A DNA stretch of 64,000 nt from Deinococcus psychrotolerans. GTDB lineage: Bacteria; Deinococcota; Deinococci; Deinococcales; Deinococcaceae. The notes below the pieces were generated by a model. It searched no databases and was not told the DNA's origin. It saw only the letters and a list, made by a program, of their open reading frames with translations. The stretch covers positions 2,065,001-2,129,000 of the forward strand of contig NZ_CP034183.1 in NCBI RefSeq assembly GCF_003860465.1. Reading direction: 5' to 3'. Made by a program: the position numbers and the translations under genes. Numbering within the stretch: position 1 is the stretch's first letter; each line of letters starts with the position of its first letter. Of the stretch, positions 10,678 to 19,460 are shown piece by piece.

Positions 10678-11961
10678 ATGCGTCTGCCCCCTGCGCTGCC
10701 CATCCTTGCCTTCGCTCTGTTGGCCGCCCCATCTGCCGCCGCCCAGAACGTGCGGATTTTGATTGCCAGCAGCGCGGCGCTGAGCGTCAACACCGCGCCC
10801 AGCACCGCCCTTTCTACGTCCACGACCCGCTGGAATATCGGGGTGCGCGGCGGCAAGCTGACCCTCGGCGGCCAAGACACCGGCAGCGAGGTGCTGAGTT
10901 TGCCGCCCAATGCTGGCGGCACGCTGGAAGTCGCGGGCCACCGCTACCGGGGCGGGCTGACCGTGCGGGCGGTGGGCAGCGGGGTGCAGGCCATCAACGT
11001 GGTGGACATCGAAGACTACCTGCGCGGTGTGGTGCCCGCCGAGATGCCGCCGCTGTGGCCGCAGGCGGCGGTGCGGGCGCAGGCCATCATTGCCCGCACC
11101 TACGCGGCGGCCCGCATCAATCCGGCTGCGCCTTACGATTTGTGCGCCACCACCCAGTGCCAAGTCTACGGAGGGGTGGCCAAAGAGCACCCGCTTTCAG
11201 ACGCGGCGGTGCTCTCGACCCGCGCCGAGGTGGTCAGCAGCGGCGGCAAGTTGGCCGACACCTACTTTTCGGCGGATTCCGGTGGCTACACGGCCAGCAG
11301 CTTGGAAGCGTGGGGCCGCGACATCTCCTATCTCAGGGCGCAGCCCGATCCGGCCTCACCCAGCGCTCAAAAACCCTGGGTAATCGTCTCTGCCCTTGGC
11401 ACGGTGCAGGAGGTGGCGGCCCGCTACGGCGTGCGGCTGGGCAAACTCAGCGCGCTGAGCGTCAGCAAAGCCAGCACCTCGGGCCGGGTGATGGAACTGA
11501 ATCTGGTGGGTGAACTCGGCAGCAAAATCTTAGCTGGGGCCAACGCGGGCGGCTTTTTGCGCTCGCTGGGGGCCAAGTCTTCCAAGGTGCGCCTCAGCGT
11601 AGACAGCGCGGCCCTGACGCTGACCGGCTCCGGCTCCGGGCACGGGGTGGGGCTGTCGCAGTGGGGAGCGAGGGGGATGGCCCAGAGCGGCAAGAGCGAT
11701 CTGGCGCTGCTGGACTTTTACTATCCCGGCGCGAGCGTGAGCGTGCTGACCGAGAGCCAAGCCGACGCACCGGGGCCGCAACTCGGCCCGACGTTGCCGC
11801 TCTCGGTGGCGGCGCGGCGCGGCTTCGGGCCTGCTTTGATGGCCTCTGCTGCTGAACAGCTGCACTCAGATCATCTCGGTGCGCCTGCATTCAGTCCATT
11901 TGACCTCGCCAACCTTGCCAGCCCTCCGCTTTTCCCGATGTCGCTTCCGGCTGATCTGTGA
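10678..11961 (+). CDS. SpoIID/LytB-domain secreted protein (amidase enhancer/peptidoglycan lytic type)
   Basis: This 427-residue exported protein has a signal peptide (residues 1-23, ending SAAAQ) and the SpoIID core. VVDIEDYLRGVVPAEMPPLWP carries the conserved Glu of SpoIID lytic transglycosylases. RAQAIIARTYAA and SGSGHGVGLSQWGARGMA near the C-terminus complete the signature. SpoIID proteins cleave denuded glycan strands. In a non-sporulator the likely job is cell-wall remodelling. The start at 10678 is preferred over a codon 18 bp upstream because TAAGCT sits 7 nt before it. It is first in an envelope operon: the next gene starts 4 nt after its stop. Confidence 0.87.
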   Translation: MRLPPALPILAFALLAAPSAAAQNVRILIASSAALSVNTAPSTALSTSTTRWNIGVRGGKLTLGGQDTGSEVLSLPPNAGGTLEVAGHRYRGGLTVRAVGSGVQAINVVDIEDYLRGVVPAEMPPLWPQAAVRAQAIIARTYAAARINPAAPYDLCATTQCQVYGGVAKEHPLSDAAVLSTRAEVVSSGGKLADTYFSADSGGYTASSLEAWGRDISYLRAQPDPASPSAQKPWVIVSALGTVQEVAARYGVRLGKLSALSVSKASTSGRVMELNLVGELGSKILAGANAGGFLRSLGAKSSKVRLSVDSAALTLTGSGSGHGVGLSQWGARGMAQSGKSDLALLDFYYPGASVSVLTESQADAPGPQLGPTLPLSVAARRGFGPALMASAAEQLHSDHLGAPAFSPFDLANLASPPLFPMSLPADL

Positions 11962-11965
11962 CCCT

Positions 11966-14833
11966 GTGATTCGTCAGGCCGCGCCGCTCCTCCCGCTGAC
12001 ACCGCGCCCGCACAGCCGCGCCGCTTCGCTGCTGGCCGGTTTGCTGGTGCTCGGCCTCGGCACGGCGCAGGCCCGCACGGTGCGGATTATTCAGGCCGAC
12101 CGGCTCGAGCTGAGCAAAGTGGACGATCAAGACATCGTGGTGATCAGCGGCGACAGGGTAGAGCTGCGAATAGACGACGACGTGGTGACGGCCACCCGCG
12201 TGGAATTTAACCGCAGCCGCCGCACCCTGACGCTGATCGGGCCGGGGCGCTACGACGCGGTGGACGCCAGTGGCGCGGTGCAGCACCTCGGCGGCTCGGA
12301 TTTGGTGGTCAACCTCGGCAATCAGGCGATCAGCGGCGAAGACGTGATTATCAGCGACGCCGAATTGGAGATTCGCGGCGAGATGGTGGAGCGCATTCCG
12401 GGCCAGCTCACCGCCCAGAACAGCTATTTCACGCCCTGCGCCAAGTGCGGGCGCACCCCCGACGATTACGCCTTCAGGGCCAAGCGGCTGCTGTTGTATC
12501 CCGGCGACCGCCTCATCGGTTACCAAGCTACCTTGCTGCTGGCGGGCACGCCGGTGCTGTACTTGCCGATTGTGGCGCTGCCGCTCAATGACCCTTCGCG
12601 CCAGCCCAAGCTCAGCTACACCAACGACAAGGTCGATGGACGCACTTTCAAAGCGGATTTACCGTTCGCGTTCAGCAGCAATACGCTGGGCACCACCTTC
12701 TTGCGCTACTACCAAAACCGCGCTCCGAGTTTTGGCGGCGGCGGCGAATTCACCGTCTACGCGCCGCTGCCGTACTTAGACCGCCTGAACGTCTACGGCT
12801 TGGCCGAACCCAACCCCGCCGACGCTCAGGGCAACTTCACCAGCGGCTACGCCATTGATTTCAACTTTGCCGCCAAAGGCCACGCCGACTTGGACAACAC
12901 CGCGCCGGGCGGCCTGGTGTACAGCGTCTCCGGCGTCCGCAAAGCCATCGGGCTGCTCGACAGCGACCCCAACAAGGGCGTGACGGCCATCAACGCGCAG
13001 GCCGACGTGACGGTGATCAATGTCAAGGGTGTCAATAACGTCAAAATCGGCGTGACGGTGGCTGACCAGCGCGGGTTAGATCCAGCCCTGACTTTGGCCG
13101 CGCCGCTCAAGAAACCGGAAGTGGTGATCGACCCTGATCCGTATCTAGTGACGTACCGGAGCGGCAGCACCCTCAGCGCCGACTTCAAGTTCACGGTGGG
13201 CGACTACGAGGCCGCCAGCAACCCGCTCAGCCGCTCGGCGGTGCTGCAGGGCCCCAACTACGCCGCCGCCCGCGTTCAGGAAGAACACCAGATCACTTAT
13301 CTGGCCCGCCCCTGGCGCAATGCGGATCTCAATATCAGCAACACCTTCACGGGCCGCTATTACCTGACCGGGCAGCGCACGGTGGATTTGAGTATCGGCG
13401 GCAGCTTGACCCAGGCGTTTGGGGTGCGGGCCTCCAGCGGTGGGTACGCGCCTCTCTACAGCGCTTACGGCACACCGATCAACTTGCCGAGCAGCGCGGG
13501 CAGTTTCACCGTCAAATACACGTACTTGCGCCGCGAGGGAGTCAGTCCCTTTGCCTTCGACCAGATTCAGAGCAAGCTGCTCAGCGCTCCGGTGGGCTTC
13601 GCGCTCAACCTGACGCCCGCTTCCGGCGTGGCCGTCCGGCTCACGCAGGACTACGACCTGGTGTTGCCTGCCGACAAGCAGCAGCCCGCCGACCTCAACA
13701 TCAGCGTGGCGCAAGAACCGCTGCAGCTCAACCTCGATATCAAGCACGACTTTTTTGAAGGCCAATTGGAAAGCGTGACTGGGAGCGGCTCATTCGGCGC
13801 GTCGGCGGCGCGGGGGCTCAACGTTTCGTTTGCGGGCAGCTACGATTACCGAACCGGCCCCGCGCCTTTTACCACCACCGTCAAGGCGATTGGCGGCGTG
13901 AGAACCAATACCTTTGGGGTGTCGTTGGTGCAAGACCTCAAAAAGCGGGAGCTGCAAAGCGTGACGGTCAGCGCGGGCGCGGTGGCCACCCGTGACGCGG
14001 TTCTCAATCCGGTGACGCTGAGCCTCAGCGAAACGGTTAATTTGCAGTCGCCCAGTGTGGGCGGCACGCTGAATGTCAACTGGCGCGACTACGCTTTTTC
14101 CAGCACCCACAACCTGACTTTGCCCAAAGGCAGCGTGCAGAACCCGGGTACGCCCAATGCCTACACCAACGACACGGTGTATTTCAGCGTGGGCAACGTG
14201 CCGGGCGGGTACTCGTCCAATCAAAACTCGGCCAGCACCGCGCCCAGCAGCGTGAATTGGAACCTCAAATACGGCGGCCCCTACGACCTCGGCAACACCG
14301 AGTGGACGCGCCCCAGTCTCACGGCGGCGCTCACCTCCACCCGCCCGGCTCAGCGCCTGAGCGCCCAAGTCAGTTTGGCGACGCCCGGCAGCTTGCAAAA
14401 AGACGCTTTTTATGTGCAGAGTGCCAGCGTCAGCGGTGACTGGCAATTTGGCCGCCGGGTGGCACTGAGTGGGCTGGCCAGCTACACCCGCGCTCCGGTC
14501 TACGGCCCCAATCAGCCACTGAATGAGACCTTGAGTTTGCAGCCGCTGGCGTTCAATTTCACCTTTGGCCGCCAGGACAAACCCGACGCCTCGCTGACCG
14601 CCACCTTTCAGCAAACGCTGAGTTGGGTCAACGGCGTGCGCACCGACACCGCCCCGCTGCAACCCGTCTTGCTGCTGACCGTCGACCGCTGCTGCTGGGC
14701 TTTTCAGGCCGAGATCAATCCGGTGGCCAAGCGTTTCCGAATCGGTCTGGTGATTCCGGGCGCGGGCAGCATCTCGGCGTTTGACAACACCGCCGGGGTC
14801 AGCACTTTTCCGGTCTTCAACTTGAACAAGTGA
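11966..14833 (+). CDS. LptD/OstA-like outer-membrane beta-barrel protein
   Basis: From the GTG at 11966 the protein is about 955 residues. A signal peptide (LLAGLLVLGLGTAQA) is followed by an OstA-like N-terminal region in which short beta repeats accumulate (RLELSKVDDQDIVVISGDRVELRIDD). A large domain of alternating aromatic/hydrophobic strands typical of an outer-membrane barrel then runs to the C-terminus (for example FRIGLVIPG). Two cysteine pairs, FTPCAKCG and DRCCWAF, recall the disulfides of LptD. The reading frame is open further upstream, but GTG lies 4 nt after the preceding stop and begins the signal peptide properly. Deinococci are thought to lack LPS, so the cargo is an open question. 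Confidence 0.75.
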   Translation: MIRQAAPLLPLTPRPHSRAASLLAGLLVLGLGTAQARTVRIIQADRLELSKVDDQDIVVISGDRVELRIDDDVVTATRVEFNRSRRTLTLIGPGRYDAVDASGAVQHLGGSDLVVNLGNQAISGEDVIISDAELEIRGEMVERIPGQLTAQNSYFTPCAKCGRTPDDYAFRAKRLLLYPGDRLIGYQATLLLAGTPVLYLPIVALPLNDPSRQPKLSYTNDKVDGRTFKADLPFAFSSNTLGTTFLRYYQNRAPSFGGGGEFTVYAPLPYLDRLNVYGLAEPNPADAQGNFTSGYAIDFNFAAKGHADLDNTAPGGLVYSVSGVRKAIGLLDSDPNKGVTAINAQADVTVINVKGVNNVKIGVTVADQRGLDPALTLAAPLKKPEVVIDPDPYLVTYRSGSTLSADFKFTVGDYEAASNPLSRSAVLQGPNYAAARVQEEHQITYLARPWRNADLNISNTFTGRYYLTGQRTVDLSIGGSLTQAFGVRASSGGYAPLYSAYGTPINLPSSAGSFTVKYTYLRREGVSPFAFDQIQSKLLSAPVGFALNLTPASGVAVRLTQDYDLVLPADKQQPADLNISVAQEPLQLNLDIKHDFFEGQLESVTGSGSFGASAARGLNVSFAGSYDYRTGPAPFTTTVKAIGGVRTNTFGVSLVQDLKKRELQSVTVSAGAVATRDAVLNPVTLSLSETVNLQSPSVGGTLNVNWRDYAFSSTHNLTLPKGSVQNPGTPNAYTNDTVYFSVGNVPGGYSSNQNSASTAPSSVNWNLKYGGPYDLGNTEWTRPSLTAALTSTRPAQRLSAQVSLATPGSLQKDAFYVQSASVSGDWQFGRRVALSGLASYTRAPVYGPNQPLNETLSLQPLAFNFTFGRQDKPDASLTATFQQTLSWVNGVRTDTAPLQPVLLLTVDRCCWAFQAEINPVAKRFRIGLVIPGAGSISAFDNTAGVSTFPVFNLNK

Positions 14834-14902
14834 ATACTTAAATAAGCAACTCAAGTCTGCTGCTCCACTTTCTCTTTCTTCTTCCTTCCGAAAGGAGCCA
14901 CC

Positions 14903-15937
14903 ATGCGCCGCTCAATGTTTTTCTTGCCCCTTCTCCTTCCTGCCGTGCTGAGCGCCTGCACCGGCACCACCGAAGACGCCGTGACCATTCGGCTGGCGGT
15001 GTTGTCGGGCACCGGCAGCGCGGCCGCGCTCAGCACCGTGGACGTCGGCAAAACGGGGGTGCAGCAAACTGCCAGCGTTCCGAACGCGGTTGACTTGGCA
15101 ACCTTGCCCGGCGGCAATAAATTGGCCCTGCTCTACACGGATCACCTGGAAACCCGCGACGCCAACTTGGCCAATCCGGTTTCGCAGCCCAATCCCACTG
15201 ACGCGGCCTTTAGGCCCTGCTACGTCAAGTTGGAAGTCAGCGCCGCGCTCGACCGTTTGGCGGCGCTCTCGGACTGCGGCAATGGAGCGCTGCAACAGGT
15301 GGTGGTGTGGCGCAGCGACGGCAGCGTGTCGTTTAGCGCCACCTTACCCGCGCCGACGCCCAGCACGCCGCGGCAAACCCGTCTAGCGGTGCAGGGCGAT
15401 ACGGTCTGGGCGGTGCATCCGGCGGTGGGCAGCGGCTCGGAGCTGCTGAGGGTCAGCCGCAACAGCGACGGCAGCAGCAGCCTCGCCTCGCCAGTCAGCG
15501 TGCCGACCATCAACGATCTGGCCTTTTTCAAGGGAGCGCTGTACGCGGCGGTAAGCAGTGGGGTGCAGACGCTGAGCAGCAGCGGCACTCTCACGGCGCT
15601 GCCCGCCACCACCCAGCTCAACACCCCTGCCAGCAACTTGTACAGCAGTGACCGCTTGCTGGGCGCTTGGCAAAGCGGCTCCAGCGCTCCGCTGCTGATC
15701 TGGAACGGCAGCAAGACCGGCATTCCCGCTTATTTTAGCGATCTGCGCGACGTGACCTACGCGCCCGACGCCACCCTCTACAGCTTAGACGCCACCACTC
15801 TGACCCAGTTTGACAGCGCTTACGGCTTGGCCGGCAACGGCTGGCGCAACACTCCCCTGGCCACCTTCAACAACCCCCGCGCCGTGACTTGGCTGGTGCC
15901 GATCGCCGCGCCGGTCAGCCCTCCAGCTCAGCCCTGA
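14903..15937 (+). CDS. putative lipoprotein, beta-propeller-like
   Basis: The 344-residue protein begins with a lipoprotein signal: MRRSMFFLPLLLPAVLSAC with lipobox LSAC and Cys19. The mature chain is made of repeated segments resembling propeller blades (NKLALLYTDHLETRD, DRLAALSDCGNG, GDTVWAVHP, GALYAAVSSG, ATLYSLDATTLTQ). No enzymatic motif is seen. A strong site, AAAGGAGCCACC, precedes the ATG. It lies 69 bp downstream of the LptD-like gene on the same strand, so it may be an accessory lipoprotein of that system; this is inferred from position only. Its last 10 bp overlap the end of the convergent VanZ-like gene. Confidence 0.78.
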   Translation: MRRSMFFLPLLLPAVLSACTGTTEDAVTIRLAVLSGTGSAAALSTVDVGKTGVQQTASVPNAVDLATLPGGNKLALLYTDHLETRDANLANPVSQPNPTDAAFRPCYVKLEVSAALDRLAALSDCGNGALQQVVVWRSDGSVSFSATLPAPTPSTPRQTRLAVQGDTVWAVHPAVGSGSELLRVSRNSDGSSSLASPVSVPTINDLAFFKGALYAAVSSGVQTLSSSGTLTALPATTQLNTPASNLYSSDRLLGAWQSGSSAPLLIWNGSKTGIPAYFSDLRDVTYAPDATLYSLDATTLTQFDSAYGLAGNGWRNTPLATFNNPRAVTWLVPIAAPVSPPAQP

Positions 15938-16317
15938 CTCCGCTCAGCTTTTGGCAGTAGCCTCGCTCTGCCCAGCGTCAGGCGGCTGCCCAGCGCCGCG
16001 CCCAGCAGATCAAACCACCAATCGCTGATGCCCGCCTCGCGCCCCGGTACGAAGGCCTGGTGAACTTCGTCAAAAGCCCCGAACCAAGCCGCCAGCACCC
16101 AGCCCAGCGTCCACGAACCGCTGGCACGGGCGGCGCAAAACCCCAGCGCGGCGTAGCTCACAAAGTGAGCGGCCCAGTCGAGCGGGTGCGGCAACGGAAT
16201 GCCGATGGGGTCGGCGCGGCTGCTCAGCACCCAGATCACGGCCATCAGCGCCAGCGTGGGCAACCACCAGAGGCGGTTGGCGGGCGGGTGCAGGGCAGGG
16301 GAGAGCGGAGCCGTCAC
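15928..16317 (-). CDS. VanZ-like small membrane protein
   Basis: The gene starts at GTG inside the preceding stop (GTGA overlap with mce) and gives 129 residues. Hydrophobic helices LWWLPTLALMAVIWVLSS, WAAHFVSYAALGFCAA and LGWVLAAWFGAFDEVHQAF match the VanZ-like family, including the conserved FDEVHQAFVPGREAGISDWWFDLLGA block. The family is named for teicoplanin-resistance VanZ, but chromosomal homologues are of unknown function. The 4-nt overlap implies translational coupling to methylmalonyl-CoA epimerase, an odd pairing that may be only an expression convenience. Confidence 0.82.
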   Translation of the reverse strand: MTAPLSPALHPPANRLWWLPTLALMAVIWVLSSRADPIGIPLPHPLDWAAHFVSYAALGFCAARASGSWTLGWVLAAWFGAFDEVHQAFVPGREAGISDWWFDLLGAALGSRLTLGRARLLPKAERSQG

Positions 16318-16766
16318 TCGCCCCGCTCCGCTGGATGTTCCACCAGCTCGATGAGGGTGCCGCCGCTCCATTTGGGATGCAAAAAGGCCACCCGCGTTCC
16401 GGCGCGTCCGGCTTGGGGCTCTGCGCTGATAAAGACCGCGCCCAACGCCGAGAGCCGCTGCATTTCGGCTGCCAAGTCACTGACCCGGAAGGCCAGATGG
16501 TGCAGGCCCGCGCCGCGCTTGGCCAAAAAAGTGGCGATGGGACTGCTCTCACGGGTGGGCATCAACAGTTCGATCAAGCTGCCGCCGATCTCGAAGGCCC
16601 GCACCCGCACGCCCTGTCCCGGTACGTCTTCGTCTGGCCCTTCTGGGTGCAAGTTGAGCGCCAAGTAAGCCGCGCTCCCGCTGTCTAAGTCGGGCGTGGC
16701 CACCGCGATGTGGTCTAAAGTCAGGCCGCTGAGATAAGGAGCGGCGAGGGCGCTTGAAGCAGTCAT
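16314..16766 (-). CDS. mce: methylmalonyl-CoA epimerase
   Basis: The 150-residue vicinal-oxygen-chelate protein epimerises (S)/(R)-methylmalonyl-CoA in propionyl-CoA catabolism. Metal ligands are visible as His in LDHIAVATPD (about residue 19), Glu in GSLIELLMP, His in GLHHLAFRV and Glu in GTLIELVEHP. Both VOC modules are present in the usual order and length. No mutase gene lies in the window. TAAACT occurs 6 nt upstream of the ATG (leaderless). It overlaps the VanZ-like gene by 4 nt. Confidence 0.9.
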   Translation of the reverse strand: MTASSALAAPYLSGLTLDHIAVATPDLDSGSAAYLALNLHPEGPDEDVPGQGVRVRAFEIGGSLIELLMPTRESSPIATFLAKRGAGLHHLAFRVSDLAAEMQRLSALGAVFISAEPQAGRAGTRVAFLHPKWSGGTLIELVEHPAERGE

Positions 16767-16884
16767 CTGAGCAGTTTAGCTGACCTTAGCTCAGCGTCCG
16801 GCCTGAGGGCTGCGTCTGACCCAAATACTGAATGGGGGAGCTGGCCGCTTGCCTTTCCCCCGCACGGCGGGTCAAACTGCTGGC

Positions 16885-17880
16885 GTGCTTGAACAGCCTG
16901 AAGCTTCATTGCTGCCGCTCCTGAGCGTCCTCACCGAGCAGCCGCACCCCCTTGGCCGACTGGCCGCGCAACTTAACCTCAGCTTGGCCCAGCTCGGGGA
17001 GCAGGCGGGCGAGCTGCAACATCTGGGCGTGCCACTTGAGCGCTCGGCGGCGGGCTTGGCACTGGCGACCGGCACACCGACGGTGCGGGCGCTGCGGGCG
17101 GCGGGCTTCACGGGCGCTTACCGCTACTTGCCGCAGGTCGGCAGCACCCAAGACGAAGTGCGGCGCTGGGCAGACGACGCGGCTGGGCCAGCTCCGGCGG
17201 GCGCGGTGGTGCTGGCTGAGCAGCAACTCGCCGGACGCGGGCGGCGCGGGCGAACCTGGGCGGCGCAGCGGCAACGGGGAAGCGCCCTGCTTTTTAGCGT
17301 GCTGCTGCGGCCTGAGCCGTCAACCGAGCTGGCGCTGTGGCCACTGGCAGCGGGGGTGGCGCTGCGGGAAGCTTGCCTGAGCGTGTTGCCGCCCGGTTCG
17401 ATTTCACCGGGCCTCAAATGGCCCAACGACCTCATCACGCCGGACGGCCGCAAGCTGGCAGGCATCTTGCTGGAAGTGGGCGTGCGCGGCGGCGCGGCGC
17501 AGCGGGCGGTGCTGGGCACTGGAATAAACGTCACGGCGGCCCCCGAGTTGCTGGCGGCTGATTCGGGCCGCTCGGCGGCGTGCTTGGCCGATTTGCTGCC
17601 GCCGCAGACAACTTTTGCCTTTAACCGCGCCGAGTTGCTGGCCGCCGTGCTGGCTTCGCTGTCGGCTTGGCTCAGCGCTCCCAAGCACATCGTCTTGGCC
17701 GCGTGGCGCAGCGCCAGTTTCACGCTGGGCCAAGACGTGCGGGTACAGACCTCCGGCGGGCCAGTCAGCGGACGGGCGCTGGATCTGAGCGATCAGGGCG
17801 AACTGCTGGTACAAGTCGGTGCGGGCCAGATCCTGACCATCGGCGCGGGAGATGTGGAACTGATCGGTGCGCTCCGCTAG
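16885..17880 (+). CDS. birA: biotin--[acetyl-CoA-carboxylase] ligase, with N-terminal helix-turn-helix
   Basis: The enzyme makes biotinyl-AMP and biotinylates carboxyl-carrier proteins. After about 65 N-terminal residues resembling a winged-helix (LGRLAAQLNLSLAQLGEQAGELQHLGV) come the catalytic signatures: VGSTQDEVRRW, the loop RGRRGRTW (the GRGRRGR biotinyl-adenylate loop) and LKWPNDLI with KLAGILLEV. The C-terminal SH3-like domain is present. A reading frame extends to TTG 36 bp upstream, but GTG at 16885 with CAAACT 6 nt before it is the likelier start, giving 331 residues. It forms an operon with bioY. Both the enzyme and the repressor module appear intact, so it may self-regulate biotin genes. 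Confidence 0.9.
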   Translation: MLEQPEASLLPLLSVLTEQPHPLGRLAAQLNLSLAQLGEQAGELQHLGVPLERSAAGLALATGTPTVRALRAAGFTGAYRYLPQVGSTQDEVRRWADDAAGPAPAGAVVLAEQQLAGRGRRGRTWAAQRQRGSALLFSVLLRPEPSTELALWPLAAGVALREACLSVLPPGSISPGLKWPNDLITPDGRKLAGILLEVGVRGGAAQRAVLGTGINVTAAPELLAADSGRSAACLADLLPPQTTFAFNRAELLAAVLASLSAWLSAPKHIVLAAWRSASFTLGQDVRVQTSGGPVSGRALDLSDQGELLVQVGAGQILTIGAGDVELIGALR

Positions 17881-17928
17881 ACTCGGCATCTCAGCCCCTG
17901 GTTTGAGTGCCCACCCCAAAGGAGAACC

Positions 17929-18519
17929 ATGACCCAGCCTACTTATCCCACCCTATCCAGCATCGCCGTCTCTCAACCCGGCCTAATTCGCAGCGCCGCG
18001 CTCGTGCTCGGCGGCGCGGCGCTGGTGGCCGTCTGCGCCCAGATCAGCATTCCGATGTATCCGGTGCCGCTGACCTTGCAAACGCTGGCGGTGCTGCTGG
18101 TCGGTGCCGTGCTCGGCAGCCGCAAAGGAGCCGCCGCGATGCTGACCTACTTGGCAGCGGGCGCGGCGGGCCTTCCCATCTTCGCGGGCGGGGGCGCGTC
18201 GCTGCTGAGTGCCAAAACCGGACAGCTGACGCCCACACTGGGCTACCTGCTCGGCTTCGTGCTGGCGGCGGGCTTGGTGGGATTGTTGGTGGAGCGCTTC
18301 GCCGCTGACCGCACCCCGCTCGGCACCGCGCTGGCGATGCTGGTGGGCAACGCGGTGATTTATATTCCGGGCTTGCTGCTGCTCGGCACCCTGACCGGCC
18401 TCAAAGGGCAGGGACTGCTGGCGGCGGGTTTGACGCCGTTTTTGCTGGGCGACGCCATCAAATTGGCGCTGGGCGCGGCGCTGCTGCCGGGCGCTTGGGC
18501 ACTTTTGCGACGCCGCTGA
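17929..18519 (+). CDS. bioY: biotin transporter substrate-binding subunit (ECF S component)
   Basis: This is a 196-residue integral membrane protein with about six helices. BioY signatures are IPMYPVPLTLQTLAVLLVGA near residue 45 and AGAAGLPIFAGG after it, with GYLLGFVLAA and the C-terminal FLLGDAIKLALGAAL. BioY binds biotin and works alone or with the ECF EcfAT module, which is absent here. AAAGGAGAACC precedes the ATG, in contrast with the leaderless genes around it. It is 48 bp downstream of birA, so sensor/ligase and importer are likely co-transcribed. Confidence 0.93.
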   Translation: MTQPTYPTLSSIAVSQPGLIRSAALVLGGAALVAVCAQISIPMYPVPLTLQTLAVLLVGAVLGSRKGAAAMLTYLAAGAAGLPIFAGGGASLLSAKTGQLTPTLGYLLGFVLAAGLVGLLVERFAADRTPLGTALAMLVGNAVIYIPGLLLLGTLTGLKGQGLLAAGLTPFLLGDAIKLALGAALLPGAWALLRRR

Positions 18520-18550
18520 GCTCACTCCCCCTCAACGCAAATCTCCAAAC

Positions 18551-18734
18551 TTATCCACAGGCTTATCCACAGGGCCTGTGGATAACTTGTGGATAAGGTC
18601 GGTGAGGAAGTGAAACAGCTGCTTCATCAGAAAGGCTCAAAGCCGTTCCAGACGAATCAAAACCTATTTATTCGCGGCGCTGAACGTTCCCAAAAGTTAT
18701 CCACAGTGAAACGGAGGGCTGTGGATAACTTTTG
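18551..18734. other. cluster of six perfect DnaA boxes
   Basis: Six exact 9-mers matching the R-type DnaA box TTATCCACA lie in 178 bp. On the plus strand they are at 18551-18559, 18563-18571 and 18697-18705. On the minus strand they are at 18577-18585, 18588-18596 and 18720-18728. The first four form a compact back-to-back palindrome. The last two sit in a 16-bp perfect inverted repeat (18691-18706 and 18719-18734) with a 12-nt loop. The spacer contains the locally AT-rich AAAACCTATTTATTC. The region lies between the 3' ends of convergent bioY and trpF, so it is not a promoter. It could be a DnaA-titration or reactivation site, or an origin. Confidence 0.85.
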
Positions 18735-18778
18735 TTTAACGGCGCTTTTTGACCTCCCAGCGATCGTTCAGCGGCTCC

Positions 18779-19411
18779 TCAGCGCTGACTTGGGCCGTCG
18801 GCTCGGCGCACCGCTTCCACGAAGGCCCGTACCAGGGCGGGGTCTTTATGACCGGGGCGAACTTCTAGGGCGCTGACTGCGTCCACTCCAGCCGGACGCA
18901 GAGCGCTGATGGCCTGCGCCACGTTGCTCGGCCCCAAGCCGCCCGCCAGCCAAGCGCCCACCGGAAACGCGGGGGTCAGCGCGGGCCAGTCGAGCGGCTG
19001 CCCGCTGCCCGGCTGCGGAGCGTCCAACATCAGCGTGATGGAGCTGCCGGGTGCGGGGACATCCATCTGACCCAAGTCGGCGGGGCCCACCACCCGCACC
19101 ACCGGATGAAAGCTCGCCAATTCTGCCCACTCAGCCTCGCTGTAGCGGTCATGAATCTGCACGGCGGACAAGCGGGCGGCGTCGGCGAGGCGCAGCACGT
19201 CTTCAGGGCTTTGATCCAAAAAGACGCCCACCCGCCCTACACTCGGCCCCACCGCCAGCGAAATCTGCCGCGCCGCTGCCGCGTCGATGCGCCGCTTGCT
19301 CACTGGCGCAAAAATCAGTCCGATGGCGTCCGCGCCCGCCTCAGCCGCGCTTAAAGCGTCACTGAGATTGGTGGTGCCACAGATTTTGACGCGGGTGCGG
19401 GCAAAAGACAT
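18779..19411 (-). CDS. trpF: phosphoribosylanthranilate isomerase
   Basis: This 210-residue TIM-barrel enzyme of tryptophan synthesis performs the Amadori rearrangement of N-phosphoribosylanthranilate. The VKICGTT start motif (catalytic Cys), AIGLIFAPVSKRRI, VGVFLDQ, AVQIHD, WLAGGLGPSNV and the phosphate-binding VSALEVRPGHKDP all appear in order. It stands alone with no other trp gene next to it. TAGCTT lies 7 nt before the ATG (leaderless). Confidence 0.93.
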   Translation of the reverse strand: MSFARTRVKICGTTNLSDALSAAEAGADAIGLIFAPVSKRRIDAAAARQISLAVGPSVGRVGVFLDQSPEDVLRLADAARLSAVQIHDRYSEAEWAELASFHPVVRVVGPADLGQMDVPAPGSSITLMLDAPQPGSGQPLDWPALTPAFPVGAWLAGGLGPSNVAQAISALRPAGVDAVSALEVRPGHKDPALVRAFVEAVRRADGPSQR

Positions 19412-19460
19412 GGCGAGTAAGCTAGCACACCCGGCGGCCGAGGTGTTGGGGGCATTTGGC

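Noticed and set aside
13790..14854. 354-residue minus-strand open frame inside the LptD-like gene
   Set aside because: Low-complexity Gly/Arg/His product typical of antisense frames in GC-rich DNA, with no start signal.
18691..18734. DnaA-box inverted repeat considered as a plain terminator for bioY
   Set aside because: The stem is formed by exact DnaA boxes, is 170 bp after bioY and has no continuous T run. A secondary terminator role is still possible.
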